A stretch of 64,000 bases of DNA from Neorhizobium vignae. GTDB lineage: Bacteria; Pseudomonadota; Alphaproteobacteria; Rhizobiales; Rhizobiaceae. Positions 35,237 through 44,521 of this stretch are shown here, piece after piece (the stretch's first letter is position 1; every line of letters starts with the position of its first letter). The DNA is taken from the NCBI RefSeq assembly GCF_000732195.1, contig NZ_JNNU01000007.1, positions 124,001-188,000 of the forward strand, written 5' to 3'. The translations under genes and the position numbers were made by a program. The notes below the pieces were generated by a model. The model was not told where the DNA came from. It saw only the letters and a program-made list of their open reading frames with translations, and made no database searches.

Positions 35237-36199
35237 ATGGCCGATATCATTGCATTGCTGCTGCCCTTCTTCGGCCTGATCTTCATCGGCTATCTGGCCG
35301 CGAGAGTGACGAAACAGCCTGCCGAAGCGCTCGGTTGGATGAATACGTTCATCATCTACGCGGCCTTGCCGGCGCTGTTCTTCAAGCTCGTTTCGCGCAC
35401 CCCGGTCGAGCAACTGACCCGCGCCGACTTCATCTTCGGCGAGATCGGCGCGACTTACCTGGTCTTCTTCGTTCTCTTCCTGATCGGCTTCTTTTTGCGT
35501 CGCAATTCGTTTGCCGATTGCACCATCCAGTCGTTTGCCGGCGCCTACGGCAATGTTGGCTATATGGGGCCGGGTCTGGCGCTGCTCGCTTTCGGTGAGG
35601 CGGCAGCGGTGCCGGTAGCGCTGATCGTCTGCTTCGAGAACGCCGCGCATTTCATCGTAGCGCCTGCGATGATGGCGGTAGCCGGCGGCGACAAGCGCCC
35701 AGCCGGCCAGGTCGTCGGCGATATCGTCCGGAAAGTCGTACTGCACCCGTTCATCATCTCGACGGCGCTCGGATTCTGCTTCGCGGCATTTGCCGTGCAG
35801 CCGCCCGTAGCCTTTCAGCGGCTCGTCGACTATCTCGCCCAGGCAGCAGCCCCGTGCGCGCTGTTTGCCATGGGAGTGACGCTGGCGCTGAGGCCTATCA
35901 AGCGCGTGCCGGTGGAGATCAGCTATATCGCGGTCTTCAAGCTGATCCTGCTGCCGATGACGACCTATACGGTCCTGTCGCTGATCGGCAATTTCGATCC
36001 CGTGTGGATTTATTCCGCGACCTTGCTATCGGCACTGCCGACGGCGACCAACGTTTTCGTCATCAGCCAGCAATACGGCGTCTGGCAGGAGAGGGCGTCG
36101 GCAAGCATCCTGATCAACACTGTCGCATCGGTGGCAACGCTGCCGGTGCTGCTTTACCTCATCAATTCCGGCGCGTTACCGCCGGATCTCTTTCCGTAG
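35237..36199 (+). CDS. AEC-family transporter (auxin efflux carrier type)
   Basis: A 320-residue membrane protein with about ten helices, of the AEC family. The pattern P-F-F-G-L-I-F-I-G-Y near the start, N-x-x-Y-M-G-P-G in the first half, and N-V-F-V-I-S-Q-Q-Y-G near the end are the family features. Bacterial members export small carboxylates such as malate or malonate; the substrate here is unknown. Its last 24 bases overlap the 3' end of the opposite-strand monooxygenase gene. Confidence 0.9.
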   Translation: MADIIALLLPFFGLIFIGYLAARVTKQPAEALGWMNTFIIYAALPALFFKLVSRTPVEQLTRADFIFGEIGATYLVFFVLFLIGFFLRRNSFADCTIQSFAGAYGNVGYMGPGLALLAFGEAAAVPVALIVCFENAAHFIVAPAMMAVAGGDKRPAGQVVGDIVRKVVLHPFIISTALGFCFAAFAVQPPVAFQRLVDYLAQAAAPCALFAMGVTLALRPIKRVPVEISYIAVFKLILLPMTTYTVLSLIGNFDPVWIYSATLLSALPTATNVFVISQQYGVWQERASASILINTVASVATLPVLLYLINSGALPPDLFP

Positions 36200-37378
36200 G
36201 GCATCGACGACGGCCCGCAGGCCACGACCCGGTTCGATACCTTCCCGCATCAGCAGATTGCGCAGCGGCGGCGCGTAGGTGAGGATGTGCAGGCCGGCAG
36301 CCCGCAGCATCTGCACCGGCAGGAAATCCGACAGCAGCGAACGGTTGAGAAGATCGACGCCGACGGTGCGGCTGACGATGTCCGGCCCGCGACGCCGGTT
36401 GAAGCGATCTCCGGCATCGGCTGCAATCGGGCGGTCGCTGGTGGCGACGAGCAGATCCGAAAGCGCCATGATGTCGCGCAGCGACAGGTTGAGACCCTGT
36501 GCTCCGATCGGCGGAAAGGCATGTGCGGCCTCGCCGATCAGCGCCAGCCGACCTTTGCCGAACCGCTCCGCCATCAGGCTGGAAAGCGGCCATGCCTGTA
36601 CCTTGCCCTCGACCTTCACCTTGCCGAGCATCGACTGCATGCGGCCTTCGACCAGCCGCGACAGTTCCTCGATTGGAAGTTCGACGAGACGGCGGGCTTC
36701 ATCCGGCTTCACGACCCAGACGAGGCTGGAACGCAGGCCGGGCAGGGGAACCTGGGTGAACGGTCCGCTTTCCGTATGGATCTCGGTCGAAACATTGCCG
36801 TGCGGCAGGGTGTGGGCGAAGTTCAATACCACGGCCGACTGGGGATAGGACCAACGGCGCACGCCGATGCCGGCCGTTTCCCGCGCCTTCGACTGGCGGC
36901 CGTCCGCCCCCACGACGAAATCGGCGCTGGCAATCGTGCCGTCCGACAGTGTCAGCATCACTCTCTCGGCCGAGAAATCGAAGGTCTCGACGGTTTGGGC
37001 GACGTTGGTGACATTGGGTTCTGCTGCCACCGCCGCATCCAGCGTTTCCGACAGCGCCCGGTTCGGTATGTTGTAGCCGAAGGCGTAGAGGCCCACATCC
37101 TGCGCCCGGAACTGCGCCGTGGGCGCGCGCAGCAGCCGCTTGGTGCCGTCGACGATCTGCATGACCGAAAGCGGCGCGGCGGAAGGCGCTATGTCCTCCC
37201 AGACGCCCAGTCGTTCAAGAAAGCGAATGGACTGGTCCATCAGCGCGGTCGTACGCTCGTCGGTTTTCTCGGAGGAGGGTGCGATGATCGCCACCTTGCG
37301 GCCGGCACGCGCGAGCGCCAGTGCGGCAACCGATCCGGCCAGTCCCCCGCCCACCACGGCGATCTCGAAATGCTGCAT
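36176..37378 (-). CDS. UbiH/UbiF-family FAD-dependent hydroxylase
   Basis: A 400-residue flavin monooxygenase of the ubiquinone-hydroxylase family. The FAD dinucleotide fold V-V-G-G-G-L-A-G-S begins at residue 7, the second motif F-V-V-G-A-D-G-R-Q-S lies near 157, and G-E-A-A-H-A-F-P-P-I-G-A-Q-G-L-N near 283. It probably hydroxylates a ring position in ubiquinone synthesis. ATG 37378 follows AGGA; a longer frame to 37585 overlaps the pcs start region. Confidence 0.9.
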   Translation of the reverse strand: MQHFEIAVVGGGLAGSVAALALARAGRKVAIIAPSSEKTDERTTALMDQSIRFLERLGVWEDIAPSAAPLSVMQIVDGTKRLLRAPTAQFRAQDVGLYAFGYNIPNRALSETLDAAVAAEPNVTNVAQTVETFDFSAERVMLTLSDGTIASADFVVGADGRQSKARETAGIGVRRWSYPQSAVVLNFAHTLPHGNVSTEIHTESGPFTQVPLPGLRSSLVWVVKPDEARRLVELPIEELSRLVEGRMQSMLGKVKVEGKVQAWPLSSLMAERFGKGRLALIGEAAHAFPPIGAQGLNLSLRDIMALSDLLVATSDRPIAADAGDRFNRRRGPDIVSRTVGVDLLNRSLLSDFLPVQMLRAAGLHILTYAPPLRNLLMREGIEPGRGLRAVVDALRKEIRR

Positions 37379-37565
37379 GTCCGTCGTCCTGCTCTGCAAA
37401 ATGTACTCTCGAATATCTAGAGCTTCGCGGCGGGCATATCCATGGGGCACGGCAGCGCAGCATGGAAAAAGCAATGTTCTATGTCTTGCGGCAAGGCCAA
37501 GCCGGTTGCAATGCGCGGTGATTGGCCGCATACCTCGCCGGATGAGGGAAAGGCGGGACTGACGC

Positions 37566-38294
37566 GTGATTAGACGAATCTTCAATTACAAAAAAGTTCC
37601 CTATGCCGAAATCCGCGCCTTCTCGGTTCACCTCCTGACGGCATCCGGGTCGTTTCTCGCCTTCCTCGGCGTTGTCGCTGCGGCCGAGCATCGCTTTGTC
37701 GACATGTTCTGGTGGCTGGGGCTGGCGCTCCTCGTCGACGGCATCGACGGGCCGATCGCCCGCAAGGTGCGGGTCAAGGAAGTCCTGCCCAACTGGTCCG
37801 GCGATACGCTCGACAACATCATCGACTACGTGACCTACGTGCTGTTGCCGGCGTTTGCGCTTTACCAGAGCGGCATGATCGGGGAGCCGTGGTCCTTCGT
37901 CGCCGCAGGCGCGATCGTCGTCTCGAGCGCGGTTTATTATGCCGACATGGGCATGAAGACGGACGAGTACTTTTTTTCCGGCTTTCCTGTCGTCTGGAAC
38001 ATGGTCGTGTTTACGTTATTCGTCATCGATGCAAGCGCCACGGCAGCGCTGGTCCTAGTCTCCGTATCGGTTGTCCTCACTTTTCTGCCGATCAATTTTC
38101 TGCATCCGGTTCGCGTCAAGCGGCTCCGCCCGCTCAATCTGGCCGTCTGCCTCATCTGGTGCGCGCTCGGCGGCTATTCGCTGCTCCTGCATTTCGATAC
38201 ACCCGACTGGGTCGTCTACGGCGTCGTATTGAGCGGCATCTACCTCTATTGCATCGGCGGCATTCTGCAGCTTTTCCCCAGTCTCGGAAAATAG
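37566..38294 (+). CDS. pcs: Phosphatidylcholine synthase
   Basis: A 242-residue membrane enzyme of the CDP-alcohol phosphatidyltransferase family. It joins choline to CDP-diacylglycerol, giving phosphatidylcholine in one step, a pathway typical of rhizobia. The catalytic motif D-G-P-I-A-R, twelve residues, then G-D-T-L-D-N-I-I-D fits the Pcs pattern D-G-x2-A-R-x12-G-x3-D-x3-D exactly (about residues 61-87). Seven or eight hydrophobic helices are seen. Translation starts at GTG 37566. A clear terminator follows. Confidence 0.95.
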   Translation: MIRRIFNYKKVPYAEIRAFSVHLLTASGSFLAFLGVVAAAEHRFVDMFWWLGLALLVDGIDGPIARKVRVKEVLPNWSGDTLDNIIDYVTYVLLPAFALYQSGMIGEPWSFVAAGAIVVSSAVYYADMGMKTDEYFFSGFPVVWNMVVFTLFVIDASATAALVLVSVSVVLTFLPINFLHPVRVKRLRPLNLAVCLIWCALGGYSLLLHFDTPDWVVYGVVLSGIYLYCIGGILQLFPSLGK

Positions 38295-38296
38295 TT

Positions 38297-38324
38297 GGGC
38301 GTTCCGGAAACGCCCTTTTCTTTA
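38297..38324 (+). terminator. Rho-independent terminator of pcs
   Basis: Stem GGGCGTT/AACGCCC with a short CCGGA loop followed by TTTTCTTT, three bases after the pcs stop. Confidence 0.85.
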
Positions 38325-38462
38325 GTGTTGTGCGAAGCAACAAAAACGGTATCAATATCAGTGGAATGTCCGGAGTGATCGCCGGATGTCGTCAAAGTCA
38401 ATACGCCGCGTTGCCCTGAAAAACCTCGAAGAAGGTAGGTACGCGGTGAACGAGGGGGTTCA

Positions 38463-40037
38463 GTGACGTTATCCGAGGGTCCGGCGACCGTTCCGCTTCT
38501 GTCGGTTCGAGGTTTGACCAAGCTTTTCGGCAGCTTCGCGGCTTGCAACGCGATCGATTTGGATATCGCGCCCGGTGAAATTCACGCATTGCTCGGAGAA
38601 AACGGCGCCGGCAAGTCGACGCTGGTAAAAATGCTCTTCGGCGTGCTGCAACCGAGCGCCGGCCAGATCCTCTGGCAAGGCGCACCGGTGACGATCGCCT
38701 CGCCGGGCGAGGCACGCCGGCTGGGCGTCGGCATGGTCTTCCAGCATTTCTCGCTGTTCGAGGCACTGACGGTGGCGGAAAACATTGCGCTGTCGCTCGA
38801 CCCGAAGATTTCTCTTGCCAGGATCTCGGACGAAGCGGCGTCGCTTTCCAAGGCATACGGCCTGCCGCTCGATCCCCAGGCGCATGTGGCGGACCTCTCC
38901 GTCGGCGAACGCCAGCGCATCGAGATCGTCCGGGCGCTGCTTCAGAATCCCAAGCTGATCATCCTCGACGAGCCGACGTCTGTCTTGACACCCCAGGAAG
39001 CAGACCGGCTGTTCGAGACGCTGTTCAAGCTGAAGGCCGAGGGGCGGTCGGTTCTCTATATCAGCCACAGGCTGGAGGAAGTGCGCCGCATCTGTGACCG
39101 CGCAACGGTTCTGCGCCACGGCAAGGTCACCGGCGCCTGCGACCCCAAACAGGAAACACCGGCTTCGCTCGCGCGCATGATGGTCGGCTCCGACGTTGCG
39201 GAAGTCCACCGGGACAAAGCAGCGGCACTCGGCGATATCCGCATCGAGGTCAGCAATCTGTCGGTGCCGGCACGCACGCCTTTTGCGGTTTCGCTGAAGA
39301 ACGTCGCCATGAAGGTCCGCGCCGGCGAAGTGTTGGCAATCGCCGGTGTTGCGGGCAATGGCCAGGGCGAACTCTTCGATGCGCTCTCGGGCGAATATCC
39401 CGTCGCCGAGGACGAGGCGATCCGCATCCGCGGCAAGGCGGTCGGCCGCACCGGGATCAACGGCCGCCGGCTGCTCGGCGCCGGCTTCGTGCCGGAAGAG
39501 CGCCACGGCCATGCCGCAGTTTCCGCCATGGCGCTTTCGGACAATCTTCTGCTCGCCCGCAGCCAGTCGGACAAGAAGGCTTTTCTTTCGGGCGGCGCTT
39601 TCTCCGTCATCCGATTCGACGCGATCCGCTCCGCCACCCGCCGCATCTGCGAAGCGATGGATGTCCGCAAGAGCGGCGAGGACCCGCAGGCCGGCTCGCT
39701 CTCCGGCGGAAATCTCCAGAAATTCATCGTCGGGCGCGAGCTCGACCGGCAGCCCTCCGTGCTCGTCGTCAACCAGCCGACCTGGGGCGTCGATGCCGGT
39801 GCCGCAAGTCGCATCCGCCAGGCGCTGATCGATCTCGCCAGGTCCGGCTCGGCGGTCGTGGTGATCAGCCAGGATCTCGACGAGATTTTCGAAGTGGCGA
39901 CGAATATCGCGGTCATCTGCGAAGGCCGTCTCTCCGAGGCCTATCCGGCCGGCGCGCTGACGCTGGAACGCATCGGCCTGCTGATGGGCGGTATCCACGA
40001 AGGCCATTCCATTCCGGAGACGGCGCATGCGCATTGA
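38463..40037 (+). CDS. BMP-family ABC importer, double ATPase (YufO/NupO-like)
   Basis: A 524-residue protein with two fused ABC ATPase domains. The first has Walker A G-E-N-G-A-G-K-S-T (near 45) and signature L-S-V-G-E-R-Q-R. The second has the degenerate P-loop G-V-A-G-N-G-Q-G-E-L and signature L-S-G-G-N-L-Q-K, as in RbsA/YufO-type importers. With the two permeases and BMP lipoprotein-like binding protein that follow, it forms a nucleoside-type uptake system. The start is GTG 38463. It overlaps the next gene by 11 bases. Confidence 0.93.
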   Translation: MTLSEGPATVPLLSVRGLTKLFGSFAACNAIDLDIAPGEIHALLGENGAGKSTLVKMLFGVLQPSAGQILWQGAPVTIASPGEARRLGVGMVFQHFSLFEALTVAENIALSLDPKISLARISDEAASLSKAYGLPLDPQAHVADLSVGERQRIEIVRALLQNPKLIILDEPTSVLTPQEADRLFETLFKLKAEGRSVLYISHRLEEVRRICDRATVLRHGKVTGACDPKQETPASLARMMVGSDVAEVHRDKAAALGDIRIEVSNLSVPARTPFAVSLKNVAMKVRAGEVLAIAGVAGNGQGELFDALSGEYPVAEDEAIRIRGKAVGRTGINGRRLLGAGFVPEERHGHAAVSAMALSDNLLLARSQSDKKAFLSGGAFSVIRFDAIRSATRRICEAMDVRKSGEDPQAGSLSGGNLQKFIVGRELDRQPSVLVVNQPTWGVDAGAASRIRQALIDLARSGSAVVVISQDLDEIFEVATNIAVICEGRLSEAYPAGALTLERIGLLMGGIHEGHSIPETAHAH

Positions 40038-41115
40038 GCTCCAGAAGCGTGCCCGCGTCTCGACGCTGTTCTCGGTTCTCTCGCCGCTGCTGGCGCTCGC
40101 GCTGACGCTGCTTTTCGGCGCCATCATGTTCTGGCTGCTCGGCAAGAACCCGGTCAGTGCGCTCTACAGCTTCTTCATCGAGCCGCTGCTCGAAGTCTGG
40201 TCGCTGCACGAACTTGCGATCAAGGCGGCGCCGTTGATCCTGATCGCGGTCGGTCTCTCCGTCTGCTACCGCTCCAACAACTGGAATATCGGCGCCGAAG
40301 GCCAGTTCACCATAGGTGCCATCACCGGCTCGATCCTGCCGGTTCTCTATCCCACTTGGCATTCGCCGCTGATCCTGCCGCTGATGCTGATTCTCGGCAT
40401 GATCGGCGGCGCGCTTTATGCCGGCATCCCGGCGCTGCTGAAAACCCGGTTCAACACCAACGAGATCCTGACGAGCCTGATGCTGGTCTATATCGCCCAG
40501 CTCTATCTCGACTGGCTGGTGCGGGGGCCCTGGCGCGATCCTCAGGGCTACAATTTTCCGCAGACCAAGGGCTTTCAGATCGAGGCGGTACTGCCGGAGA
40601 TCCTGTCGTCCGGCCGCGCCCACTGGGCCTTCATCTTCGCGATCGCCGCCGCCGTGGCGCTCTGGTTCATGATGCGCTTCATGCTGAAGGGCTTCGAGGT
40701 CTCGGTGCTCGGCCAATCGGAGCGGGCAGGGCGCTTTGCCGGCTTTTCCGCCCGCCGCATGGTGTGGTTCTCGATGCTGCTGTCGGGTGCGCTCGCCGGC
40801 CTTGCCGGCATTTCGGAGGTTTCCGGCTCGATCGGTCATGTCCAGCCGGTCATCTCGCCTGGCTACGGTTTCACGGCGATCATCGTCGCCTTCCTTGGGC
40901 GGCTCAACCCCCTTGGGATCATCGCCTCAGGGCTCGTGCTGGCGCTGACCTATCTCGGCGGCGAGGCGGCGCAGCTGTCGATCGGCATTTCGGACAAGGT
41001 CAGCCGTGTCTTTCAAGGGTTGCTGCTCTTCTTCGTGCTCTCCTGCGATACGCTGATCCACTACAGGGTCCGGCTGATCTTTGCGGGCACAAAAACGGCG
41101 GAGGTGAAGGGCTGA
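40027..41115 (+). CDS. BMP-family ABC importer permease 1 (YufP-like)
   Basis: A 362-residue permease of the BPD_transp_2 family with about ten helices. The block Y-R-S-N-N-W-N-I-G-A-E-G-Q-F (near 80-93) is the hallmark of YufP/NupP-type nucleoside permeases. It pairs with the following permease in the inner membrane. Its stop overlaps the next ATG by one base. Confidence 0.93.
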   Translation: MRIELQKRARVSTLFSVLSPLLALALTLLFGAIMFWLLGKNPVSALYSFFIEPLLEVWSLHELAIKAAPLILIAVGLSVCYRSNNWNIGAEGQFTIGAITGSILPVLYPTWHSPLILPLMLILGMIGGALYAGIPALLKTRFNTNEILTSLMLVYIAQLYLDWLVRGPWRDPQGYNFPQTKGFQIEAVLPEILSSGRAHWAFIFAIAAAVALWFMMRFMLKGFEVSVLGQSERAGRFAGFSARRMVWFSMLLSGALAGLAGISEVSGSIGHVQPVISPGYGFTAIIVAFLGRLNPLGIIASGLVLALTYLGGEAAQLSIGISDKVSRVFQGLLLFFVLSCDTLIHYRVRLIFAGTKTAEVKG

Positions 41116-42041
41116 TGTTCGAGGCGATCCTTCTCACCGTCATCACCGCATCGACCCCGCTGGTTCTCGCAGCCCTCGGCGAACTGGTGACCGAGCGCTC
41201 CGGCGTGCTGAATCTCGGCGTCGAGGGCATGATGATCATGGGGGCGGCCTGCGCCTTCGTGGCCGCGCAACTGACGGGCTCCCCCTATATCGGCATCCTC
41301 GCCGGCATTTTGGGCGGCGGGATCTTCTCGCTGCTCTTCGGTTTCCTGACGCTGACGCTGGTGGCCAACCAGGTCGCCACCGGCCTTGCGCTCACCATCC
41401 TCGGTCTCGGGCTTTCCGGCCAGATCGGCGAGGCCTTCGTCGGCCAGCCGGGCATCAAGCTGCAGCCGATCGTCTTTCCGTTCCTTTCGGACATCCCGTT
41501 TTTCGGTCGCATCCTCTTTCGCCAGGACCTGATCTTCTACGTCTCGATCGCGCTTGTCGTCGGCATCAACTGGTTCCTGTTCAGGAGCCGGACCGGATTG
41601 AAGCTGCGGGCGATCGGCGACAGCCATGCCTCCGCCCATGCGCTCGGCATCAACGTCATCCGCACGCGCTATCTGGCGGTCATGTTCGGGGGTGCCTGTG
41701 CCGGACTTGCCGGCGCTCAGCTTTCGCTCGTCTACACGCCGCAATGGGTGGAGAACATGTCGGCCGGCCGTGGCTGGATCGCGCTCGCGCTCGTCGTCTT
41801 CGCCTCCTGGCGGCCATGGCGGATTTTGGCCGGCGGGTATCTGTTCGGCGCCGTCGGGATCGGCCAGCTGCACGCTCAGATCGTGGCGCAGAACCTCGGC
41901 ATCGTCATCCCGTCGCAGTTCCTGTCCGCACTTCCTTATGCGGCGACTATTGTCGTGCTGATCATCATTTCGCATAATCGTCGCACGACGCTCATCAATA
42001 CGCCGGCCTCGCTCGGGAAACCCTTTGTCCCCGACCGTTGA
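41115..42041 (+). CDS. BMP-family ABC importer permease 2 (YufQ-like)
   Basis: A 308-residue BPD_transp_2 permease. L-T-E-R-S-G-V-L-N-L-G-V-E-G-type residues (E-L-V-T-E-R-S-G-V-L-N-L-G, about 23-35) identify the YufQ-like partner of the previous permease. ATG 41115 shares a base with the preceding stop (TGATG); the frame extends far upstream but overlaps permease 1. About nine helices are predicted. Confidence 0.93.
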   Translation: MFEAILLTVITASTPLVLAALGELVTERSGVLNLGVEGMMIMGAACAFVAAQLTGSPYIGILAGILGGGIFSLLFGFLTLTLVANQVATGLALTILGLGLSGQIGEAFVGQPGIKLQPIVFPFLSDIPFFGRILFRQDLIFYVSIALVVGINWFLFRSRTGLKLRAIGDSHASAHALGINVIRTRYLAVMFGGACAGLAGAQLSLVYTPQWVENMSAGRGWIALALVVFASWRPWRILAGGYLFGAVGIGQLHAQIVAQNLGIVIPSQFLSALPYAATIVVLIIISHNRRTTLINTPASLGKPFVPDR

Positions 42042-42087
42042 CCGCGGAATCAAAACAAAACGTCTTCAAGCCAATAGAGGTTAGGAA

Positions 42088-43161
42088 ATGAAGAAACTGA
42101 TTATCGCCCTTGCCGCATCGGCCGCCCTGATGGGCGGTTTTTCGACCGGCGCCGTGGCTCAGGAGAAGAAGAAGGTCTGTTTCATCTACGTCGGTTCGAA
42201 GACGGATGGTGGCTGGACCCAGGCCCATGATCTCGGTCGCCAGCAGCTCGACAAGGCACTCGGCGCAAAGGTCGAAACGCCCTTCCTCGAAAACGTGCCG
42301 GAAGGTCCGGATGCGGAACGCGCCATCGAGCGCATGGCCCGCTCCGGCTGCTCGCTGGTCTTCACGACGTCCTTCGGCTTCATGGATGCCACCGTCAAGG
42401 TCGCGGCCAAATTCCCGGATATCAAGTTCGAGCACGCGACCGGCTTCAAGGCTGGGCCGAACCTCGCAACCTACAATTCGCGCTTCTACGAAGGCCGCTA
42501 TATCCAGGGCCAGATCGCCGCGAAGATGTCGAAGAAGGGCGTCGCCGGTTACATCGCCTCCTTCCCGATTCCGGAAGTGGTGATGGGCATCAACGCCTTC
42601 GAACTGGGCGCCAAGTCGATCAACCCGAACTTCAAGCTGAAGGTCGTCTGGGCCAATACCTGGTTCGACCCGGGCAAGGAAGCCGACGCCGCCAAGGCGC
42701 TGATCGACCAGGGCGTCGACATCCTGACCCAGCACACCGATACGACCGCTCCGATGCAGGTCGCCTCCGAGCGGGGCATCCTCGCCTTCGGCCAGGCTTC
42801 CGACATGATCGCTGCGGGTCCGAAGACGCAGTTGACCGCGATCGTCGATACCTGGGGCAGCTATTACATCAAACGCACCCAGGCTCTTCTTGACGGCACC
42901 TGGAAGTCCGAGCAGATCTGGGATGGCCTGAAGGACGGCATCCTGACCATGGCGCCCTATACCAACATGCCGGACGACGTGAAGGCGATGGCGGAAGAGA
43001 CGGAAGCCAAGATCAAGTCGGGCGAACTGCATCCGTTCACCGGCCCGATCAACAAGCAGGACGGCACTGCTTGGCTTGCAGCCGGCGAAAAGGCGCAGGA
43101 CGGCGTCCTGCTCGGCATGAATTTCTACGTCGAAGGCGTTGACGACAAGCTGCCGAAATAA
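42088..43161 (+). CDS. BMP-family substrate-binding protein
   Basis: A 357-residue periplasmic protein of the BMP/PnrA family. The signal peptide (about residues 1-25, ending A-V-A-Q) lacks a lipobox cysteine, so it is probably soluble. The opening V-C-F-I-Y-V-G-S-K-T-D-G-G-W-T-Q-A-H fits BMP proteins, which bind purine nucleosides. It is 46 bases after the permeases. A purine nucleoside substrate is likely by family, not proven. Confidence 0.93.
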   Translation: MKKLIIALAASAALMGGFSTGAVAQEKKKVCFIYVGSKTDGGWTQAHDLGRQQLDKALGAKVETPFLENVPEGPDAERAIERMARSGCSLVFTTSFGFMDATVKVAAKFPDIKFEHATGFKAGPNLATYNSRFYEGRYIQGQIAAKMSKKGVAGYIASFPIPEVVMGINAFELGAKSINPNFKLKVVWANTWFDPGKEADAAKALIDQGVDILTQHTDTTAPMQVASERGILAFGQASDMIAAGPKTQLTAIVDTWGSYYIKRTQALLDGTWKSEQIWDGLKDGILTMAPYTNMPDDVKAMAEETEAKIKSGELHPFTGPINKQDGTAWLAAGEKAQDGVLLGMNFYVEGVDDKLPK

Positions 43162-43241
43162 GGGAAGGCGGCCGCAAACGATTACAATATCGTTTCGAAC
43201 GGCGCGCGTTCTCTGTGGCCGGCAATGGTCGGCGTACTAAA

Positions 43242-43267
43242 AAAGGGCGGTCCGTGGACCGCCCTTT
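43242..43267. terminator. Bidirectional terminator
   Basis: Twelve-base perfect stem AAAGGGCGGTCC/GGACCGCCCTTT with a tiny GT centre, between the converging binding-protein and alcohol dehydrogenase genes. Confidence 0.85.
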
Positions 43268-43288
43268 CTGTTTCGGCCTTCCTGGCTG

Positions 43289-44335
43289 TCACGCAGCCAG
43301 CGAGGCGATGTCGATGACGAAGCGGTAGCGCACGTCGCTCTTGATGACGCGTTCGTAGGCTTCGTTGATATCCTGGATGTTGATCTTCTCGATTTCGGAC
43401 GTGATGCCGTGCTCGCCGCAGAAATCCAGCATTTCCTGGGTTTCCTTGATGGAGCCGATCATCGAGCCCGAAAGGCTCTTGCGGCCGCCGATGACCGAGA
43501 AGGCATGGACCGGGACCGCGTGTTCCGGAACGCCGACCAGCACCATCGAGCCGTCGAACTTCAAAAGGCCGAGATAGGCATTCCAGTCGATCGACGTGCC
43601 GACCGTGCAGATGATCAGGTCGAACGTGCCGGCGAGCTTGGTGAAGGTCTCGGCGTCGCTGGTGGCGTAATAGTCCTTGGCGCCGAGTCTCAGGCCGTCT
43701 TCCCTTTTCGACAGCGTCTGGCTGAGCACGGTGATGTCGGCCCCCATGGCCGCACCGAGCTTGACGCCCATGTGGCCGAGGCCGCCCATGCCGACGATCG
43801 CGACCTTCATGCCGGGGCCGGCCTTCCAGTGGCGCAGCGGCGAGTAGAGCGTGATACCGGCGCAAAGCAGCGGGGCGCCCGCGTCGAGCGGAATATTGTC
43901 CGGGAAGGAGAGGACATAGCCTTCCTTGACGACGATCGAATCCGAATAACCGCCATAGGTCGGCGTCGTGCCATCGGCCTCGACGTCGTTATAGGTCTGG
44001 ATGAGGCCCGGCAGGAAATGTTCGTAGTCGAGATCGCGGGTGGCGCAGCCGACGCAGGAATTCACGAAGCAGCCGACGCCGACACGGTCGCCGACCTTGA
44101 ACTTGGTGACGCCAGAGCCGACGGCCGAAACGACGCCAGCCACTTCATGGCCCGGCACCATCGGAAAGCGGGAATTGCCCCACTCGTTGCGGGCCTGGTG
44201 GATGTCCGAGTGGCAGACGCCACAATACTGCACGGCGATGACGACGTCGTCGGCATTCGGTTCGCGGCGCTCGAAGGTAAAGGGCGTCAGAGGTTTCGAC
44301 GCGTCGGTCGCGGCATAGCCTTTTGCAATAGCCAT
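43289..44335 (-). CDS. Zinc-type NAD(P)-dependent alcohol/aldehyde dehydrogenase
   Basis: A 348-residue medium-chain dehydrogenase of the YahK/cinnamyl alcohol dehydrogenase group. Catalytic zinc ligands are seen in C-G-V-C-H-S-D and the G-H-E-V-A-G motif. The Rossmann loop G-M-G-G-L-G-H-M-G (near 185) binds NAD(P)H. The structural-zinc loop keeps only two cysteines ([11 protein letters not shown]) in place of the usual four. The start at 44335 has GGAG five bases upstream. It is divergent from an AraC regulator resembling YqhC, hinting at aldehyde detoxification. Confidence 0.93.
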   Translation of the reverse strand: MAIAKGYAATDASKPLTPFTFERREPNADDVVIAVQYCGVCHSDIHQARNEWGNSRFPMVPGHEVAGVVSAVGSGVTKFKVGDRVGVGCFVNSCVGCATRDLDYEHFLPGLIQTYNDVEADGTTPTYGGYSDSIVVKEGYVLSFPDNIPLDAGAPLLCAGITLYSPLRHWKAGPGMKVAIVGMGGLGHMGVKLGAAMGADITVLSQTLSKREDGLRLGAKDYYATSDAETFTKLAGTFDLIICTVGTSIDWNAYLGLLKFDGSMVLVGVPEHAVPVHAFSVIGGRKSLSGSMIGSIKETQEMLDFCGEHGITSEIEKINIQDINEAYERVIKSDVRYRFVIDIASLAA

Positions 44336-44413
44336 GGGAGCTCCATTCATCTGTTGGGTTGGGAGGGAATTGGACGGGCGGACTATGCCCCGGGCATGGC
44401 AACAGCGTTAGAG

Positions 44414-44443
44414 CGATCCTGCGAGCTTTTTGCACGATCCTGC
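44414..44443. promoter_or_regulatory. Direct-repeat operator in the dehydrogenase-AraC intergenic region
   Basis: CGATCCTGC occurs twice in the same orientation, at 44414-44422 and 44435-44443, 21 bp apart, or two helical turns. This spacing is typical for the two recognition helices of AraC-family dimers. Confidence 0.65.
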
Positions 44444-44521
44444 AAATGTGATCGCCCGCCTGTTGGTTTCAGGCGCAAGTCGGCATAGGAAAAGCAGTCA
44501 CCTGCTCATTCCGGAGGCTCC

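Noticed and set aside
40356..41114. Upstream extension of the second BMP permease
   Set aside because: It overlaps permease 1 out of frame; conserved sequence begins only at ATG 41115.
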